Shown in pieces: positions 1-8,411 of a stretch of DNA of 17,538 bases. The notes under the pieces are model-generated. The model was not told the DNA's origin, ran no database searches, and saw only the letters and a program-made list of their open reading frames with translations. Origin of the DNA: Fidelibacterota bacterium UBA2125 (GTDB taxonomy: Bacteria > Fidelibacterota > Marinisomatia > Marinisomatales > S15-B10); NCBI GenBank assembly GCA_002329125.1, contig DCXX01000138.1:4164-21701 (forward strand), written 5' to 3'. The translations under genes and the position numbers were made by a program. How positions within the stretch are numbered: the stretch's first letter is position 1; every line of letters begins with the position of its first letter.

Positions 1-299
1 CGCACAAGCTGAACGATAATGAGATAAAGAAACATCACCGCCAAAGCACTTACGAGCGGCGAAATGATATTAACTCTAAAAGCTATGTCGCTACTGAACG
101 GCAGCATGGAAAAAATCCTACCAATAATTAGGTATAGCGGACTGCCCGGTGGATGAGGCACTCCCAAGATGTAGGAGGTAGCGATGAATTCACCACAGTC
201 CCAGTAAGAGACCGTAGGCGCCATGGTATCAAAATAGATGATAAAAGTGACGACAAAAACAATGCCGGCAAAAATTCTGTTCAGTTTCTCAGATGTCAT
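1..299 (-). CDS. DUF2723 family membrane protein, N-terminal fragment (3' end beyond window)
   Basis: Only the first 99 codons are inside the window and the gene runs off the left edge. The translation begins MTSEKLNRIFAGIVF, with a hydrophobic first membrane segment at about residues 8-22. Next comes a loop containing YWDCGEFIA and then GVPHPPGSPLYLIIGR, and a second hydrophobic segment starts near residue 80. The WDCGEF and HPPG pattern is the hallmark of DUF2723 proteins, large polytopic membrane proteins common in Bacteroidetes and relatives. They resemble protein O-mannosyltransferases (GT39/GT-C fold) and are thought to use lipid-linked sugars; the acceptor is unknown. The ATG start overlaps the TGA stop of the DUF1844 gene in an ATGA tetranucleotide (296-299), so the two are probably translationally coupled. 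Family assignment is strong. The glycosyltransferase role is inference from family knowledge. Confidence 0.87.
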   Translation of the reverse strand, partial: MTSEKLNRIFAGIVFVVTFIIYFDTMAPTVSYWDCGEFIATSYILGVPHPPGSPLYLIIGRIFSMLPFSSDIAFRVNIISPLVSALAVMFLYLIIVQLV

Positions 300-763
300 T
301 CAGGCTTCTCATCTTCATCACTTTTTTCATCCGAGTCAGGCGCTTCAAATTTTTCTTCTTCATTCTTTTCTTCGGCGGAAGCTTCATTGGTGTTTTTATC
401 CTTTTCATCTTCAGCCTGTTCTTCTTTAGGGGCCTTATCCTGATCAGGGTCTTGTTCACTATCAGTTGGTTCTTCTTCGGATTTTTCGGGCTCAGGTTTA
501 TTTGACTCTTCCATATAGTTCATTTTGAGACCGCTGAGACTTGACTCGAGGAATTTTTCCTCATCATCGGAGAGATTCCCTGCCATCCGTTTCTTCATCA
601 TATCCAGGATATCGATAAAGAAACTGGCTTCCTGGAGATTGCGCTCCATCTTATCCGTCATCGGATTTTTCAGTTTCCCCATGGCCATCCACGCCTGCTG
701 CGTAAACATGGTTACAACATGAATAAGAATATGCTCGTCACTTTTCGCTTCAGTTTTTGACAT
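296..763 (-). CDS. DUF1844 domain protein with long acidic C-terminal tail
   Basis: This is a 155-residue cytoplasmic protein without signal peptide or membrane segment. Residues about 8-84 fit the small helical DUF1844 family: HILIHVVTMFTQQAWMAMGK, then NLQEASFFIDILDMMKKR and LSDDEEKFLESSLSGLKMNY. The biochemical role of the family is unknown. Residues about 85-155 are a low-complexity tail made almost only of E, D, K, S, P, N, Q and A, ending in SDEDEKPE. It is probably disordered and strongly acidic, and much longer than the short extension usual for this family as I know it. The gene lies 39 nt after the methyltransferase gene and its stop overlaps the start of the DUF2723 gene (ATGA). 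No good Shine-Dalgarno sequence precedes the ATG; the nearest AAGG is about 12 nt upstream. Confidence 0.8.
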   Translation of the reverse strand: MSKTEAKSDEHILIHVVTMFTQQAWMAMGKLKNPMTDKMERNLQEASFFIDILDMMKKRMAGNLSDDEEKFLESSLSGLKMNYMEESNKPEPEKSEEEPTDSEQDPDQDKAPKEEQAEDEKDKNTNEASAEEKNEEEKFEAPDSDEKSDEDEKPE

Positions 764-802
764 AACGCTTAAATGCCTTTCTGAGTGGTTGGTTTCTTTT
801 CA

Positions 803-1702
803 CTAACCTTCGTCATTGGACTTAGGTCTAACCATATAAATTAACGAACTAAACCATTTCCTGTCAGCTCCGGCTTTCCTGTTGGAAAAGAAGCCTGTAA
901 AGAGGGCGCTCAGAGAATTTTGCTCGCTACACTTCGCGCTTAACAGCGATACATAGTACGCATCATAGGGGAGACCTCTCATATTCCTAAGCGACAAATC
1001 ACACCTGTCAAGAAGTCGCTCCATGGCGGCGGGACTGAAATGAGTCAAATGACGGGGAACATCCCAGGCGGCCCATTGATCACCGTAAGTCTGGGCGTCG
1101 TGCGAGGTGAAGTTGGGGACACCAATGAACAAGCATCCTTTATCAGTAAGTTGACTACGAGCCCGGTAAAGATAAAACTCCGGATTGTAGACATGCTCCA
1201 GCGTGTGCCAGAAGGTGATGGCATCAAATGGACCACAGTCTTGCTCAAGCCAGACTTGAGGTGGCATGACTTCCAAATCAAATCGATCTTTTGCTGTGTT
1301 TCGAGCGTTCTCAGATGAATCAACGCAGGATACATCCCAGCCACCGTCCCGCATGGACGCGGCAAATTCGCCGGTGCCGCAACCGATATCCAGCAGGCGG
1401 CCACTTCTCATGCCAGTGAAGCGCTCTATCCACCGACGCTTTTTCCCCACCATTATTCCACGCACAACCTTGTAGATAATGTCCGACAGGGTGAATCCAT
1501 CGCTGGAATGAGGATTGTATTTATCCGACTCATAGTAGCGGTCCATTTCGTCTGGCTCAGGCACCGGTGTCGTAAGCCGAACTTCACATTCATTGCATTC
1601 AATAATATCAAAATTTTCACCTGACACCACATAATCGTGCGTGGAAAGAACCGGGCGGAGATTGCCGCTTCCGCAAAGTGTACAGTTAGTGAGAGGCTTC
1701 AT
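803..1702 (-). CDS. Class I SAM-dependent methyltransferase with N-terminal zinc ribbon
   Basis: This 299-residue protein starts with a four-cysteine knuckle: C7 and C10 (CTLC), then C36 and C39 (CNEC), a likely zinc ribbon. The Rossmann-type methyltransferase domain follows, with the SAM-binding glycine motif LLDIGCGTGEF at 103-113, the acidic ribose-binding D128 in VSCVDSS, and the motif-IV-like FWHTLEHV at 164-171. Near 207-222 is YGDQWAAWDVPRHLTHFS, a stretch I associate with methyltransferases in surface-polysaccharide and glycan gene clusters. The exact substrate cannot be read from the sequence. The ATG lies 7 nt after the recG stop, so it is almost certainly co-transcribed with recG. 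A DUF2723 glycosyltransferase-like gene two genes downstream is compatible with a glycan or lipid-carrier substrate, but that is inference. Confidence 0.85.
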   Translation of the reverse strand: MKPLTNCTLCGSGNLRPVLSTHDYVVSGENFDIIECNECEVRLTTPVPEPDEMDRYYESDKYNPHSSDGFTLSDIIYKVVRGIMVGKKRRWIERFTGMRSGRLLDIGCGTGEFAASMRDGGWDVSCVDSSENARNTAKDRFDLEVMPPQVWLEQDCGPFDAITFWHTLEHVYNPEFYLYRARSQLTDKGCLFIGVPNFTSHDAQTYGDQWAAWDVPRHLTHFSPAAMERLLDRCDLSLRNMRGLPYDAYYVSLLSAKCSEQNSLSALFTGFFSNRKAGADRKWFSSLIYMVRPKSNDEG

Positions 1703-1709
1703 GGTCCGG

Positions 1710-3803
1710 TCAACCGATATTTACCAATTCGAGCATCTGCTGGTAGTCCTTCATGAATCTTAACCGAATCTTCTTGTTGGCAGGATCGGTAAGATGCGGA
1801 TCAATTTTTACAATCTTGAACGCGGCCTTCCGGGCATCACGGATGATCTGTCCGTCGTTCACAAGATCGGCAATCTTCCATTTGGGATAACCGTGTTGCC
1901 GTGTTCCGTAAAACTCACCGGGGCCTCGTAGTTTGAGATCTTCATCAGAGATTTCAAATCCGTCGCTGGTTCTTTCCATGATGGCCAGCCGTTTTCTGGA
2001 GTTTGCAGTAATATTACGCTGCACGAGGATGCAGTAACCTTTCTCTGAACCTCTCCCAATCCTGCCTCGAAGCTGGTGAAGTTGAGTGAGTCCAAACCGC
2101 TCGGCATTCTCGATAAGCATAATGGTAGCGTTGGGAACGTCAATTCCCACTTCGATGACTGTGGTGGAAACAAGAAGCTGTATCTTGTTTCCGACAAAAC
2201 GGTCCATGATATCATCTTTTTCTTCCCGTTTCATTCTGCCGTGTAATAGAGCGGTGACAAAATCTGAGAACTGCTTCTCCAGTCGTTTACAACCTTCCAC
2301 CGCCGCTTCCAAATCCATCTTTTCAGATTCATCAATAAGGGGATAGACTACCATACATTGCCGTCCCTTTTTCATCTCCTCCGCCATGAAGCTGTAAACT
2401 TTTTCTGTCTTCTCCACTTCTACTATTCGCGTCGTTACCGGCTGATGGTGTTTGGGCTTTTCATCAAGCCGGGAGAGCTCCATGTCGCCGTGGTAAGTAA
2501 TAGCCAGTGTCCGAGGGATAGGCGTTGCTGTCATGGCAAGGATGTCCGGGTTGTCACCTTTGCTGAGAAGCTTCCCCCGTTGAAGAACGCCAAACCGTTG
2601 TTGTTCATCTATAATTACCAACCCAAGATCTTGAAAGATCACTTCATCCTGGATGATGGCGTGAGTACCCACCACCACATTCACCCGTCCTTCCTGAATG
2701 GCAGCAAGAATCTTTTTTCGCTCCATTGATTTCTGTTTGCCTACCAACAAGGCTGTGGGCACCCGGACCGCATCGAGATGAGATTTGAACACGTGATAAT
2801 GCTGATGTGCAAGGATCTCCGTTGGCGCCATGACCGCTACCTGGGCACCGTTACCTACAGCCACAGCCGAAGCAAGAATCGCAACAATGGTTTTGCCCGA
2901 TCCCACATCACCCTGCAAAAGCCGATTCATCACTTTGGGTGATGCCATATTTTCTCGGATCTCCTTCAAAACCCGCTCCTGTGCTCCGGTAAGCTCAAAA
3001 CCTAAGGTTTCATAAATTTGCTTTACATAGGGACCCACTTCTGTCATAGTTCTTCCGCTCTGTTCAGTAATGATTGTTTTTCGAAGTGCCATGAGGAGCT
3101 GAAGAAAAAAATGTTCGTCAAATTTGAGACGTCGTACCGCACCGCTGAGCGTTTCCACATCCGGGGCAAAGTGGATATGTTGTAATGCACTGGTCAGTGG
3201 AGAAAGAGACTGTTTATCAATCATTTCTTTTGACATGAACTCAAGCTCATCAAATTCATATGCATCGATGCACGCCTTGATTATTCGCCGAAAACCCCGA
3301 CTCTCCAACCCCATCTTCTTCAAACCTTCGCCAGTAGGATAGATGGGAACAACAGCACCAGTATTCAGCGGTTCTTTTTCCTCATCGCTCAAAATATCGT
3401 ACTCCGGGTGGACCATCTGGTACCCGTTGTAGAAATCAACCTTGCCGTGAAAGGCCACTTCATCACCCACTGAAAACACCTTTTCCATGTACTGGGCAGC
3501 GTTAAACCAGGTGCATTTCATGAATCCGGTGTTGTCGTTCACCATAAGCTGGTAGTATTTCTTTTTCCGGGCAGACCTCATGCCACCCGCTTCAACTTTT
3601 GCCACTACTGTTGTGGTAATACCTTTAGTTAAGTCCCGGATTTTCGTGACTGAAGTGCGATCCAGGTGGCGGCGTGGGAAATAATACAAAAGATCGAGAG
3701 CTGTTTTGACATCTGACTTTTTCAGAATCTCAGCCCGTTTCGGGCCGACGCCCTTAACGTACTGCACAGAGGTGTTTGCTGAGAGAGACTGTTCAGAACT
3801 CAT
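1710..3803 (-). CDS. recG: ATP-dependent DNA helicase RecG
   Basis: RecG is a monomeric superfamily-2 double-stranded DNA translocase that remodels stalled replication forks and branch-migrates Holliday junctions. The 697 residues match the usual length of about 690. An N-terminal helix-hairpin-like VKGVGPKRAEIL lies at 16-27. The OB-fold wedge domain covers about 60-140 and includes GKVDFYNGYQMVHPEYD. Motor motifs are Walker A GDVGSGKT at 298-305, APTEILA at 326-332, the DEQQ box at 399-402 within IDEQQRFG, motif III TATPIPRTL at 425-433, and in the second RecA-like domain STTVIEVGIDVPNA and QLRGRIGRG. Many RecG proteins carry DEQHRFG; the Q variant here is a minor difference. The ATG start has no recognisable Shine-Dalgarno sequence. 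It is separated by 60 nt from the DUF4139 gene upstream and is followed after 7 nt by a methyltransferase gene. Confidence 0.97.
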   Translation of the reverse strand: MSSEQSLSANTSVQYVKGVGPKRAEILKKSDVKTALDLLYYFPRRHLDRTSVTKIRDLTKGITTTVVAKVEAGGMRSARKKKYYQLMVNDNTGFMKCTWFNAAQYMEKVFSVGDEVAFHGKVDFYNGYQMVHPEYDILSDEEKEPLNTGAVVPIYPTGEGLKKMGLESRGFRRIIKACIDAYEFDELEFMSKEMIDKQSLSPLTSALQHIHFAPDVETLSGAVRRLKFDEHFFLQLLMALRKTIITEQSGRTMTEVGPYVKQIYETLGFELTGAQERVLKEIRENMASPKVMNRLLQGDVGSGKTIVAILASAVAVGNGAQVAVMAPTEILAHQHYHVFKSHLDAVRVPTALLVGKQKSMERKKILAAIQEGRVNVVVGTHAIIQDEVIFQDLGLVIIDEQQRFGVLQRGKLLSKGDNPDILAMTATPIPRTLAITYHGDMELSRLDEKPKHHQPVTTRIVEVEKTEKVYSFMAEEMKKGRQCMVVYPLIDESEKMDLEAAVEGCKRLEKQFSDFVTALLHGRMKREEKDDIMDRFVGNKIQLLVSTTVIEVGIDVPNATIMLIENAERFGLTQLHQLRGRIGRGSEKGYCILVQRNITANSRKRLAIMERTSDGFEISDEDLKLRGPGEFYGTRQHGYPKWKIADLVNDGQIIRDARKAAFKIVKIDPHLTDPANKKIRLRFMKDYQQMLELVNIG

Positions 3804-3863
3804 GGGGCTGAACGATTGATTTTGACTGCTTTAAGGTAAGTATGATATAGAACGACGGAAAGC

Positions 3864-5195
3864 TTACTGCCACTCTTTCCTGTACGTATAGGTGACAGTC
3901 TCTGTAGAGGAGGCTCCCAGCGTCAGATCAAACTGGATTGTTTCAGCATCCACCTTTCGATAATCGTGGGACGGATCGCGAATGACCCAGTCACCAAAAA
4001 TATGTTCCGTGATGCGTGCGTTTACTTTATCCTGACGGTTATTTTTTATCTCGAGAAGAATGGTGGCTTCTTCACTCTTTTTCTTCCGGTCATAATTCAT
4101 GACCGTCCGTTTGCCCAAAACATTGAACGCACGGCCGGCCACAACAGTAATGTTCTCTCCCACCGATGTCTGAGGCAGAAGATCCTCTCCGGCAAAAATA
4201 ACTCCGCCGCTCTCAGTACGCTGATAGATCTGAAAGACTCCCGCCGGTAAGGGCACATCCAGACTCTTGCCGCTGTTGGCAAAGGAAATTTCAATAGCCA
4301 TGGGTTCTTCACTATTCGCCCTTTCATTGTTCTCAAAAACATATGTCCTGTTAAGCTGAACCTCCCTATCGGCATAAAGAGAAGCAGTGAGAGATTCATT
4401 CTTTGGAATCGTTAAAGAAGACAGCAGTGAATAAAGAACGAAATCTCCGGACGACTCAACTTGAAAGGCGGTTTCGGTGGGCGCTGCCGTCTGGGCCGCC
4501 ATACGAGGGAAGGGACGCGCTCCGTTTCTCCGGTGCTTCAAATCTCCCTCCACAAGCTCGATGGAAGAATTGATAAAATCTTGATCGGTGTTGTTGAAAA
4601 CAACCGCTTGTGAAACAAGTGTGGCATTTCTCTCATCAGGGGCAATAATTAGTCGGTAGTTGGTGTTCCAGTCGAAACCGCCTGAGATATAGACAATTTC
4701 TCCGCCTACAGCGCCGTTGGACTGCGACTGAACAGTCCATTCTATGGAAGCTCGAACTGAGGGTCTCTTTTTTCTGTTCTCAGAAGAAATTGCAATGACC
4801 TCACTCATGTTCAGAACATGCACTTCGCTTTTGGACCTTATTGATAGCCAGTTGTTATCCACATCCACCAAATGACCTTTTATCGATTTACCTTCAGTTG
4901 TTTTTGCTGTTACTGTTTTCCCCAGCTGTTGATTGAGAAAAGCAAACGTATCGAAAACATCTCTGTTGAATTTCTGATAGATTACATTCCCTTCAGACAT
5001 AGAGAGAAAAGTTGACGCTGGTTCGATTTTATCCGGGAGATTTGGATATGTCACCTGGTTAGAGCCAGTTTTCAACTTAACAGTAATAGGTTGACGAACA
5101 AGACCGTATCCGTCCTTGTAGAGTGTAATAGAGGCATCCTTGGATTGCGCATATCCAAACGATGCTAATAAAAGTATAATCACTGTTTTCTTCAT
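3864..5195 (-). CDS. Exported DUF4139 domain protein
   Basis: This 443-residue protein has a clear Sec signal peptide: MKKTVIILLLASFGYA, with predicted cleavage after GYA near residue 16. There is no lipobox cysteine. The mature part is beta-rich and matches the DUF4139 family: ASITLYKDGYGLVRQPI near the N-terminus, a segment with VDVDNNWLSIRS in the middle, and ISGGFDWNTNYRLI, where the core domain begins near 170. It ends in the long beta-sandwich tail with ARITEHIFGDWVI and the final VTYTYRKEW. DUF4139 proteins have no well-defined function. Some carry an N-terminal DUF4140 segment, and they are mostly periplasmic or surface proteins. The ATG overlaps the valS stop in an ATGA (5192-5195), so translation is probably coupled to valyl-tRNA synthetase. 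A functional link to valS is not implied. Confidence 0.85.
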   Translation of the reverse strand: MKKTVIILLLASFGYAQSKDASITLYKDGYGLVRQPITVKLKTGSNQVTYPNLPDKIEPASTFLSMSEGNVIYQKFNRDVFDTFAFLNQQLGKTVTAKTTEGKSIKGHLVDVDNNWLSIRSKSEVHVLNMSEVIAISSENRKKRPSVRASIEWTVQSQSNGAVGGEIVYISGGFDWNTNYRLIIAPDERNATLVSQAVVFNNTDQDFINSSIELVEGDLKHRRNGARPFPRMAAQTAAPTETAFQVESSGDFVLYSLLSSLTIPKNESLTASLYADREVQLNRTYVFENNERANSEEPMAIEISFANSGKSLDVPLPAGVFQIYQRTESGGVIFAGEDLLPQTSVGENITVVAGRAFNVLGKRTVMNYDRKKKSEEATILLEIKNNRQDKVNARITEHIFGDWVIRDPSHDYRKVDAETIQFDLTLGASSTETVTYTYRKEWQ

Positions 5196-7882
5196 TCTAA
5201 ATAAGTATAGTTCTTCTTCAGTTTAGCGAGATTTTCCTTCATATCGCCGAGCTTTTTTCTTTCCCGGTCTACCACCTCTTTTGGCGCCCGGCTGACAAAA
5301 TCCTGATTGTTCAGTTTCGCCGCCACGGAACTTAATCGTCCATCTAGCGATGCGATCTTTTCTGTAAGCCGCTTTTTCTCCGTCTTCACATCAATAAGGT
5401 CACCCAGAGGTATAAACAACTCTTTCTTCCCCACTACCACTGTAGCCGATTTATCCGGACGCTCTACATCCGGTTCAATGGTGAGGTCGTCCACTTTGGC
5501 AAGGTCACGAATTAACTGCTCGTTTAATTTTAGGGACTGGCCGTTATCGCTCCTGATAAGAAGATCGGCACGCATTCCCGGTGGCACATTCATTTCAGCC
5601 CTCACTGTCCTTACTCCCGTAATTACTTCCTGAATCTCAACAAAGTTCCCTTCGGCTTTTTCGTCTATCCATTTATCATCGGAAACTGGCCAGGACGAAA
5701 CAATGATATCTGTCTGATTTTCCCCAGTCTCTTCACTCGGCTCTGAACGACTCCAAATCTCTTCAGTTATAAATGGGGCAAAGGGGTGAAGCATTTTCAG
5801 GATGCCCTTCATGACACGGTTTGCCACGCTGAAAGCAGTTTTTTTCTGGTCAACGTTGTTGCCGTAAAGTCGGGACTTTATCACCTCAACATACCAGTCA
5901 CAAAAGTCCGACCAGGTGAAATCATAAATCTTTTTTGCTGTCTCATTGAAGCGGTAAGCATCAAAACTTTCATCCACTCCGGTAATTGTCCGGTTTAACC
6001 GGCTGAGAATCCACTTATCAGAGAGATCTAAGTGGTCTCTTTCAAGTTCATCCACCGGTTCTGCATCAATATCAGAACCTGCCATGTCCAGAAACCGAGA
6101 TACATTCCACAGTTTGTTCATAAAATTCCTGCCGATTTCCATCCGCTCATCAGAAAACAGAATATCCTGTCCTTGCGGTGCAATGAGCATAATGCCATAG
6201 CGAACGGCATCAGCACCATATTTCTCAATGAGTTTCAAAGGATCGGGGGAGTTACCCAGCGATTTACTCATCTTTCGCCCCTGCATGTCCCGAACCATGC
6301 CGGTGAAATAGACATTCTTGAAGGGAATTTCACCTTTAAACTCAAGGCTCGATATGATCATTCGCGCTACCCAGAAAAAGATGATGTCGGGACCGGTGAC
6401 CAGATCATTCGTTGGATGGAAGTAGTCAAGATCGGGGGTCTCTTCAGGCCAGTTGTGAACACCCATGGGCCACAGCCATGAGCTAGCCCAAGTATCGAGA
6501 ACATCAGGATCCTGAACTAAATCTGTTGACCCGCAGACAGGACATGATTCCGGTTCATCTGCCGAAACAATGGGATCCTTGCAATCAAGTTCACACTTTC
6601 CAATATCATTCCCGCGGCAATACCAGACAGGTATTCGATGCCCCCACCACAACTGGCGACTGATGCACCAGTCCTGGATGTTGGTCATCCAATGTTCATA
6701 AGTCTTTAACCAATGGGAAGGGTAAAACGTGATATGACCTTCTCGGACCACCTCCAGTGCCGGCTTAGCAAGCTTTTCCATTGACATGAACCACTGCTCA
6801 GAAAGGTACGGTTCAATAGGAACATCCCCCCGTTCAGAATAGCCAACGCTTGTTGTATAGTCTTCTGTTTTTTCCAGCGCTCCTGATTTTGTCAGGGCAT
6901 CCACAACTTTATCCCGGGCATCAAATCTGTCCAGCTCCCGGAACTGTTCCGGCACAGATTCATTCAAGGAGCCATCAGGATTTAGAATGTTAATAAAATC
7001 AAGATCGTGGCGCTTACCGATCTGGAAATCGTTGGAATCGTGAGCCGGGGTCACTTTCACACAACCAGTGCCGAACTCAGGGTCCACAAAATCGTCGGCA
7101 ATAATGGGAATTTCCCTGTCAGCCAGCGGCAGCATCACCGATTTCCCAACGAAGCTTTTAAATCGTTTATCACCAGGATGAACCGCAACAGCAGTATCTC
7201 CCAGCATGGTTTCAGGACGGGTAGTGGCAACCGTTACAGAATCATCACTGCCTGACAGTGGATATTTCAGATACCACAGTTTCCCTTGAACTTCCCTGTA
7301 AATCACCTCCTCGTTTGAAATAGCCGATTTCGTTGCAGGACACCAGTTCACAAGACGCTTGCCGCGGTAGATAAGTCCCTTCTCATAAAGTTTCACAAAC
7401 GCGGCAATCACAGCACGGTAATAGCCGTCGTCCATAGTAAACCTCTCCCTCTCCCAATCGCAGGAGCATCCTAGCCGTTTGAGCTGCTGAATGATCAGTG
7501 AACCGTACTCATTTTTCCAATCCCAGGCATACTTAAGGAACTCCTTTCGGCCGATCTTATGCTTATCTGTCCCTTTTTCCGCCAACATCTTTGTCACTTT
7601 CGTCTCAGTAGCGATAGAAGCGTGATCTGTTCCCGGAATCCAGCAGGTTTCACACCCCTGCATGCGCGCCCGGCGAACCAGTACATCCTGAATGGTGTTA
7701 TTCAGTACATGGCCGATGGTGAGGCTGCCAGTAACGTTGGGAGGAGGAATGACAACAGTATAAGGTGAACGGTCGCTGTTTACTTCAGCATGGAAATATC
7801 CCCGATCCAGCCAGTGCTCATACCATTCCTTTTCAACCAGACTGGGGTCATAGACCTTCGAAATCTTGTCATCAGAAGACAT
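5192..7882 (-). CDS. valS: Valyl-tRNA synthetase
   Basis: ValS charges tRNA-Val in the cytoplasm and clears mischarged threonine. The 896 residues agree with the family. The class I signature PPPNVTGSLTIGH lies at 46-58, with TIGH as the HIGH box. The connective-peptide editing domain spans about 200-345, with ATTRPETMLGDTAVAVHP. WCISRQLWWGHRIPVWYC at 404-421 is the return to the catalytic core. A zinc-knuckle-like CPVCG lies at 446-450, and the KMSKS loop at 536-540. An anticodon-binding helical domain follows, and then the C-terminal coiled coil typical of ValS (about 835-896, rich in K/E/L, ending KKNYTYLE). The ATG lies 14 nt after the stop of the cyclic-nucleotide-binding protein gene. 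No good Shine-Dalgarno motif is visible. Its TGA overlaps the ATG of the DUF4139 gene. Confidence 0.98.
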   Translation of the reverse strand: MSSDDKISKVYDPSLVEKEWYEHWLDRGYFHAEVNSDRSPYTVVIPPPNVTGSLTIGHVLNNTIQDVLVRRARMQGCETCWIPGTDHASIATETKVTKMLAEKGTDKHKIGRKEFLKYAWDWKNEYGSLIIQQLKRLGCSCDWERERFTMDDGYYRAVIAAFVKLYEKGLIYRGKRLVNWCPATKSAISNEEVIYREVQGKLWYLKYPLSGSDDSVTVATTRPETMLGDTAVAVHPGDKRFKSFVGKSVMLPLADREIPIIADDFVDPEFGTGCVKVTPAHDSNDFQIGKRHDLDFINILNPDGSLNESVPEQFRELDRFDARDKVVDALTKSGALEKTEDYTTSVGYSERGDVPIEPYLSEQWFMSMEKLAKPALEVVREGHITFYPSHWLKTYEHWMTNIQDWCISRQLWWGHRIPVWYCRGNDIGKCELDCKDPIVSADEPESCPVCGSTDLVQDPDVLDTWASSWLWPMGVHNWPEETPDLDYFHPTNDLVTGPDIIFFWVARMIISSLEFKGEIPFKNVYFTGMVRDMQGRKMSKSLGNSPDPLKLIEKYGADAVRYGIMLIAPQGQDILFSDERMEIGRNFMNKLWNVSRFLDMAGSDIDAEPVDELERDHLDLSDKWILSRLNRTITGVDESFDAYRFNETAKKIYDFTWSDFCDWYVEVIKSRLYGNNVDQKKTAFSVANRVMKGILKMLHPFAPFITEEIWSRSEPSEETGENQTDIIVSSWPVSDDKWIDEKAEGNFVEIQEVITGVRTVRAEMNVPPGMRADLLIRSDNGQSLKLNEQLIRDLAKVDDLTIEPDVERPDKSATVVVGKKELFIPLGDLIDVKTEKKRLTEKIASLDGRLSSVAAKLNNQDFVSRAPKEVVDRERKKLGDMKENLAKLKKNYTYLE

Positions 7883-7896
7883 CTAGGAGAGGTTCT

Positions 7897-8403
7897 CTAT
7901 TTTTCCAGAATCAGGCTGAAAGCTGTTGTAAGCTTGAGGACATTTGTATTCGCTTTGATTAGATTGTCTGTAACAATAGAAGCCACATTCCTCATAATAG
8001 CGTAACCAATATCAGGATCGGACTGACAAATCGCGAAAAGATCATCCTTCATGATTATTCCCATCTCACAATCGGTGACGGCCTTCACTGTGGCTGTCCG
8101 TTTGTCATCGGAACCGAGCAGGGACATCTCACCAAAAACGGGGTGAATATCGCTGGAAAGATTTATAATGGCCTTCTCACGAGTATCGTAATCACCTTTA
8201 CTCAACTGAAGCGTCAGCGCCTGATTTATTTCTATCTCTCCTTCCAGCAATAGATAGAGAGAGTCACCAACATCACCTTCTTCGAAGATCACTTTTCCAG
8301 AAGGAAATTTTTTCACTTTGGTCACCTCTTCGAAGTGACCGATCTGTTTTTCTTCCAAACCGTTGAAAATCCTGTATTTTGAGTATTCTCTGTTTTCGCT
8401 CAT
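7897..8403 (-). CDS. Stand-alone cyclic nucleotide-binding domain protein
   Basis: This 168-residue soluble protein is essentially one cNMP-binding beta-roll with flanking helices. It starts with IFNGLEEKQIGHFEEVTKVK, followed by the typical FPSGKVIFEEGDVGDSLYLL turn at about 33-52. The phosphate-binding cassette is intact: FGEMSLL at 90-96, then KRTATV at 101-106, keeping the Glu and the Arg/Thr that contact the cyclic phosphate and ribose. So cAMP or cGMP binding (or another cyclic nucleotide) is plausible. A roughly 15-residue insertion, LSKGDYDTREKAIINLS, sits before the cassette. No DNA-binding helix-turn-helix follows, so it is not a CRP/FNR regulator; the C-terminal 40 residues are helical. 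The ATG follows the potassium-channel stop by 8 nt, and the AGGTG ribosome-binding site overlaps that stop codon. This suggests co-expression and possibly a role as a sensor for the channel (inference). Confidence 0.9.
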   Translation of the reverse strand: MSENREYSKYRIFNGLEEKQIGHFEEVTKVKKFPSGKVIFEEGDVGDSLYLLLEGEIEINQALTLQLSKGDYDTREKAIINLSSDIHPVFGEMSLLGSDDKRTATVKAVTDCEMGIIMKDDLFAICQSDPDIGYAIMRNVASIVTDNLIKANTNVLKLTTAFSLILEK

Positions 8404-8411
8404 ATCTTCAC

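Noticed and set aside
153..505. Plus-strand open frames rich in Ser/Phe opposite the DUF1844 tail
   Set aside because: They arise from reading the E/D/K-rich tail in reverse. Low-complexity composition, no start context.
3804..3863. Possible hairpin between DUF4139 and recG (AGTAAG with CTTAC)
   Set aside because: The stem is only about six pairs with a long loop and no T-tract, so it is not a credible terminator.
6032..6481. Plus-strand open frame of 149 codons opposite valS
   Set aside because: It is antisense to the conserved KMSKS region and anticodon domain of valS. No recognisable family, no ribosome-binding site.
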